Assembly (NCBI RefSeq): GCF_022605165.1
Contig: NC_063069.1
Span: 4,402,001 to 4,466,000 of the forward strand
Origin: Purpureocillium takamizusanense
Taxonomy: Eukaryota > Ascomycota > Sordariomycetes > Hypocreales > Ophiocordycipitaceae
DNA length: 64,000 nucleotides
Direction: 5' to 3'
A model generated the notes under the pieces. It searched no databases, had not been told where the DNA came from, and saw only the letters and a program-made list of their open reading frames with translations. Shown piece after piece: positions 61,101 to 64,000 of the stretch (position 1 is the stretch's first letter; each line of letters begins with the position of its first letter). The translations under genes were made by a program, and so were the position numbers.

Positions 61101-64000
61101 ACGCCACCGTCGGACACGCAACGTTGATACATCTCGATGAGACTATGTACCTGCGGCACGTCGAGCTTAACGGACCGGGAAAATGGCATTCGATATATCC
61201 GCCTGTTCATGAGCCCCCCCAGTTTGGACACCAAGACATCCAGCATCTGGCGTGACTGGGGTTTTGCCACGACCACTCTGACGAGTCGTGAGCCATCGGC
61301 AAGGGCCGCAGCGATGATGGGCACGATGACTGAAGACTTCCCCTCTCCCATATTCAGTTGCATGACGGCACTACGATCTTCCGGTGGCTTTCGCATAGCT
61401 GCTGCGATCTTCCCCTGGATCCCTCGGATTCGGATGTTCCCTTCAATTTCGAGAAGGAGAGAGTCAGGATAGTCGTTCGGGTCCCAACCTCGAGGTTCGA
61501 GACCGACAAGCTCCTTGTTAAAATCTTGCATGTTGTTCTTTGCCACCAAAAGGCGCTCAACAGCTTGCAGGTCGCATATATTTGTACCGAGAGCAATAAT
61601 TGCCTCTCTCCACCCGGCGGGTATCGCTCGCCAGTACTGCCGGCCCATCAAAGCCAAGAGACTTCTCTTGGACAGATCGGGCCAGACTGGAGTTTGAGCA
61701 GCTACTTGCCAGGACATGTGCGCATGCGTGAGTGGGGCCAGACTTCCGGTGCCCAGGAGTAAAGCGGCGCGAATCTGTTTTAAAGTATCTGCACATCGTT
61801 TGCGACATACCCTGAGAAGGTCTTCAAGATTTAATTTGTCCGGATTGTTGCAACTGTCGCCCTGCCCCATGGTTGTGTTGTAAGTTTGCAGGCATGAGAT
61901 GCTCTCGTCGAGTCGGTCGAGGTACCGCAATTCGTGTCGGAAAGTGGCCTTGAGTTTCAAACATCTACTCAGCCGTTCAATCCCGCTGTTGTGTGACATT
62001 TCCCGAGCATGAGAAGATCGGAATTCATGACCGAACAAAGCATTGTCGGAAGATTTCGGGATTGGGCTCGCCCTATCCACAATCTTTTGTATATCGACGC
62101 TATGGCAGGCCGCAGTGGGCGCGAGAAATGCGCGATCTGGGCTCTGAGCCGAAACGTCCACCTCGATCACGTCAGTTTCGTAGAGGACCTTACATACGCG
62201 GCTGAGATATTGAAGGAACTCCAAATTGTGAAACCATGTTTGAGTGCGCCAAGTAACTGCAGTCGTGGCGTCGCGGTTCCGGAAGGAGGTCGCATTAATA
62301 GCCGCCGTATCTGGTACCTCGCAAGGCCACTGGGGCTGGATGGATGCTTCAGCTTCGTTCGCTTCCCTCGTTATCCGTGCGTCATATGCATTCCGGCGCC
62401 TGTTGATAGCCTGTCTGTTGGTTTCGTTAAGTCTTCGGGCAGAAATGGCTTCTGCGCTGGATTCGAAACCATGTTTTGACTCCTTGATGCAGTCCTTGAT
62501 TTGGGCGGAGTTATAGTTGTAGCCTTCGGCGAGAGAGTAAGACCGCTTCGAAGGGATCTCAACATGGCTCATCGCAGGAAGCGAAGCAAACGCCAACAAG
62601 GCTTGTAGGCACGAGAAATCCGCATCTCTGGCGAATGCAAGCGTGGTAAGCCAGCAGGTCAGATCGGTTGGCCCGCGCCCGTGCGGCGTCTTCGCTAGCA
62701 TGTTATGGAGGCTGCACCATAATGGCCAAATATAGGATGAGAAGGGCTCCAGGAGCCCTGCGCGATATTGTATCTCGGTCGTGGACAGTGGTTCAACCCC
62801 AGGGGTAGGCTCGAAGGGTCGCTTCAGTGTCTCGTAGAACCCGATTGCGGTAATGGCGCAGTCCTTTCGTGGTAGGACACCGCCACGTAGACGCATTGCA
62901 GACCCAAAGCTAATGGCACGCCACATTCTCTGTTTCATATTTTTCGATTCTTCTGGTTCCCTTTCGTAATCGAGATCAGGAGGGTCGGATACGGCGTCCC
63001 TGGCCTGTCCATGGACGAATACAGAGCGGGAGCAGCTTCTCAAAGCGAGGTCGTCGTCGTGTCCTCTGCTAAGATCTGCTTTGGGGACTGGAACCTGCTG
63101 AAAGCATTGCATTGCCGTAGCATTGTCATAAAGCTCCTGACAAATGATTGCGAATGCTTCCGCCTGAGCGATTGGAGACATGACCTTGTTCCAAGTTGCG
63201 ACATGCATCGAGCGGGCATGCTTGGGGTAGAAATGGCGAGATGGGGATAGGCGGGCGATCCGCTCCAGCAGCGGAGCTTCCGCTTCTCGGATCTCCAGAG
63301 ACCGAACAGCAGCAGAGTTCAAGATATTTAAGGCTTCCGCGGTCCCCGAGGTGCTGGTGAAGGGGTCCGGGAGGATGCCAGATGTCAGAGCATGTAGTTC
63401 CGAAATGAACAGCAACGATTTGAGGCTGCCATTTCCCTTAAGGGCCCCAAGATGTTGATCTAAGTAGTACGACTGGATAGACGTCGAATCGTATCCGATC
63501 ATCACCGATGGATGTGATCGTATGCCGGCAAACTTGTTCAGGGACATACTCGGTTCGCCGTCCGGGATCAAGACTAAACGTGAAGTCAAGAGGCCCTCGG
63601 CGCGACAGAGTACGAGTTTGCTCTCCAGACCAACGAGCGTCTCGATCCCTTGGTTCCGGTCGATGTGCATCCCGCTGTATTGGCGTGACTGAATCTTGTC
63701 AGACTCGGGAGCCACAAAGAAATCCAGGTTTAGCCGTGGAATATGAACACTCAGAATCAACGATTGCTCATTGAACAGAATGTTTAAGCCCCAGCTTTCC
63801 TCAAGAGGTTGTAAAATATCTGCTAGATCTCTGGACGTGCTGCTGTCGGGGAAAACAAGCCGGACATGGGTGCCATCACTAACCGTCCATTCGGACCCAG
63901 AGCGCAGCATTGTCCAGCACGGTTTATGTTCGTCCCAGAGGTATTCATGCGGCCGCAGCAAAATGGTTGAGTTGGCGGGATCATACCAGTGGGAAAAATC
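58162..64000 (-). CDS. DUF3638/DUF3645 giant P-loop protein, 5' end outside the window
   Basis: Exon pieces are 64000-59506 (open to the window edge) and 59459-58162. The 46-bp intron (59460-59505) joins CAA G|CC to read 'KDRLIQACMRMRKLG'. About 1930 aa are visible, and the start lies beyond the edge. In order: an N-terminal part with 'LLSLR...QYRAGLLEPFSSYIWP', then a Walker-A-like 'LNMGEGKSSVIVPIIAAAL' (DUF3638 core), 'VVAKPQSRQMLDVL', 'DGGVMVVQPEHALSFQLL' and 'DESDENF'. These are followed by the DUF3645 part 'DVVVCLTCLSYYYGGLGNEDL' and 'VVFLDEAHTRGIDLRLP' (DEAH-type box), then a C-terminal region with a Glu/Arg-rich coiled coil. The combination GxGKS plus DEAH plus 'RGIDL' resembles a SecA/SF2-type motor, although automatic annotation often calls the family ubiquitinyl hydrolase. 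Function is unproven. The frame is intact over 5.8 kb, so the gene is under selection or recent. Confidence 0.75.

Overview
This window looks like nuclear DNA of a filamentous ascomycete (Pezizomycotina). Genes are monocistronic on both strands. Introns are 45-61 bp with GTAAGT-type donors, CTAAC/CTGAC branch sites and YAG acceptors. Several protein families are typical of fungi: DUF3723, DUF3638/DUF3645, DUF1774, a LaeA-like methyltransferase, and TPR and WD40 arrays of the kind found on fungal NLRs. The species cannot be named from the sequence. Gene density is modest, and there are many relics, segmental duplications, minisatellites and a short inverted-repeat element family. It reads as an accessory, fast-evolving compartment rather than conserved core, apart from perhaps a few genes.

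Layout. 0-3 kb: repeats only, namely a ~700-bp tandem duplication and two MITE-like elements. 3-12 kb: two DUF3723 genes (1172 and about 629 aa), an F-box gene, a 68-bp minisatellite next to the first DUF3723 start, and a DUF3723 relic. 12-20 kb: gene debris, comprising back-to-back GH16 and GH18 fragments, a glycosyltransferase with an in-frame stop, and a truncated TPR array. 20-25 kb: a disordered protein, a secreted Ser/Thr-rich protein and small coiled-coil proteins. At 25.1-25.6 kb an inverted copy of the 7.0-7.5 kb relic. 26-34 kb: an ankyrin protein with a partial tandem duplicate, a PAQR/hemolysin-III receptor, a WD40 protein, a DUF1774 membrane protein and small coiled-coil proteins. 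35-46 kb: an unusual multicopy gene family (coiled coil, then a PWWP-like module, then in one member a C2H2 finger), with two intact-looking genes and one relic here and a fourth truncated copy at 55.4 kb. 46.4-47.5 kb: a five-exon LaeA-like methyltransferase. 48.1-48.5 kb: a 12-bp minisatellite. 49.4-58 kb: an unrecognised conserved-looking protein, two TAF10-like copies, and a protein with a SUMO-interacting-type motif. 58.2 kb to the edge: the 3' two-thirds or so of a giant DUF3638/DUF3645 P-loop protein.

No operon-like logic links the genes. The common theme is multicopy families with chromatin, transcription or self/non-self flavour: DUF3723, PWWP-like, TAF10, TPR, WD40 and ankyrin. They are embedded with at least nine copies of a MITE-like family whose ends are about 35-45 bp. 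DUF3723 genes are known as recurrent passengers of giant Starship transposons in fungi, but no captain tyrosine recombinase (DUF3435) is visible here. All family names come from reading the translated sequence and recalling families; no search was run.
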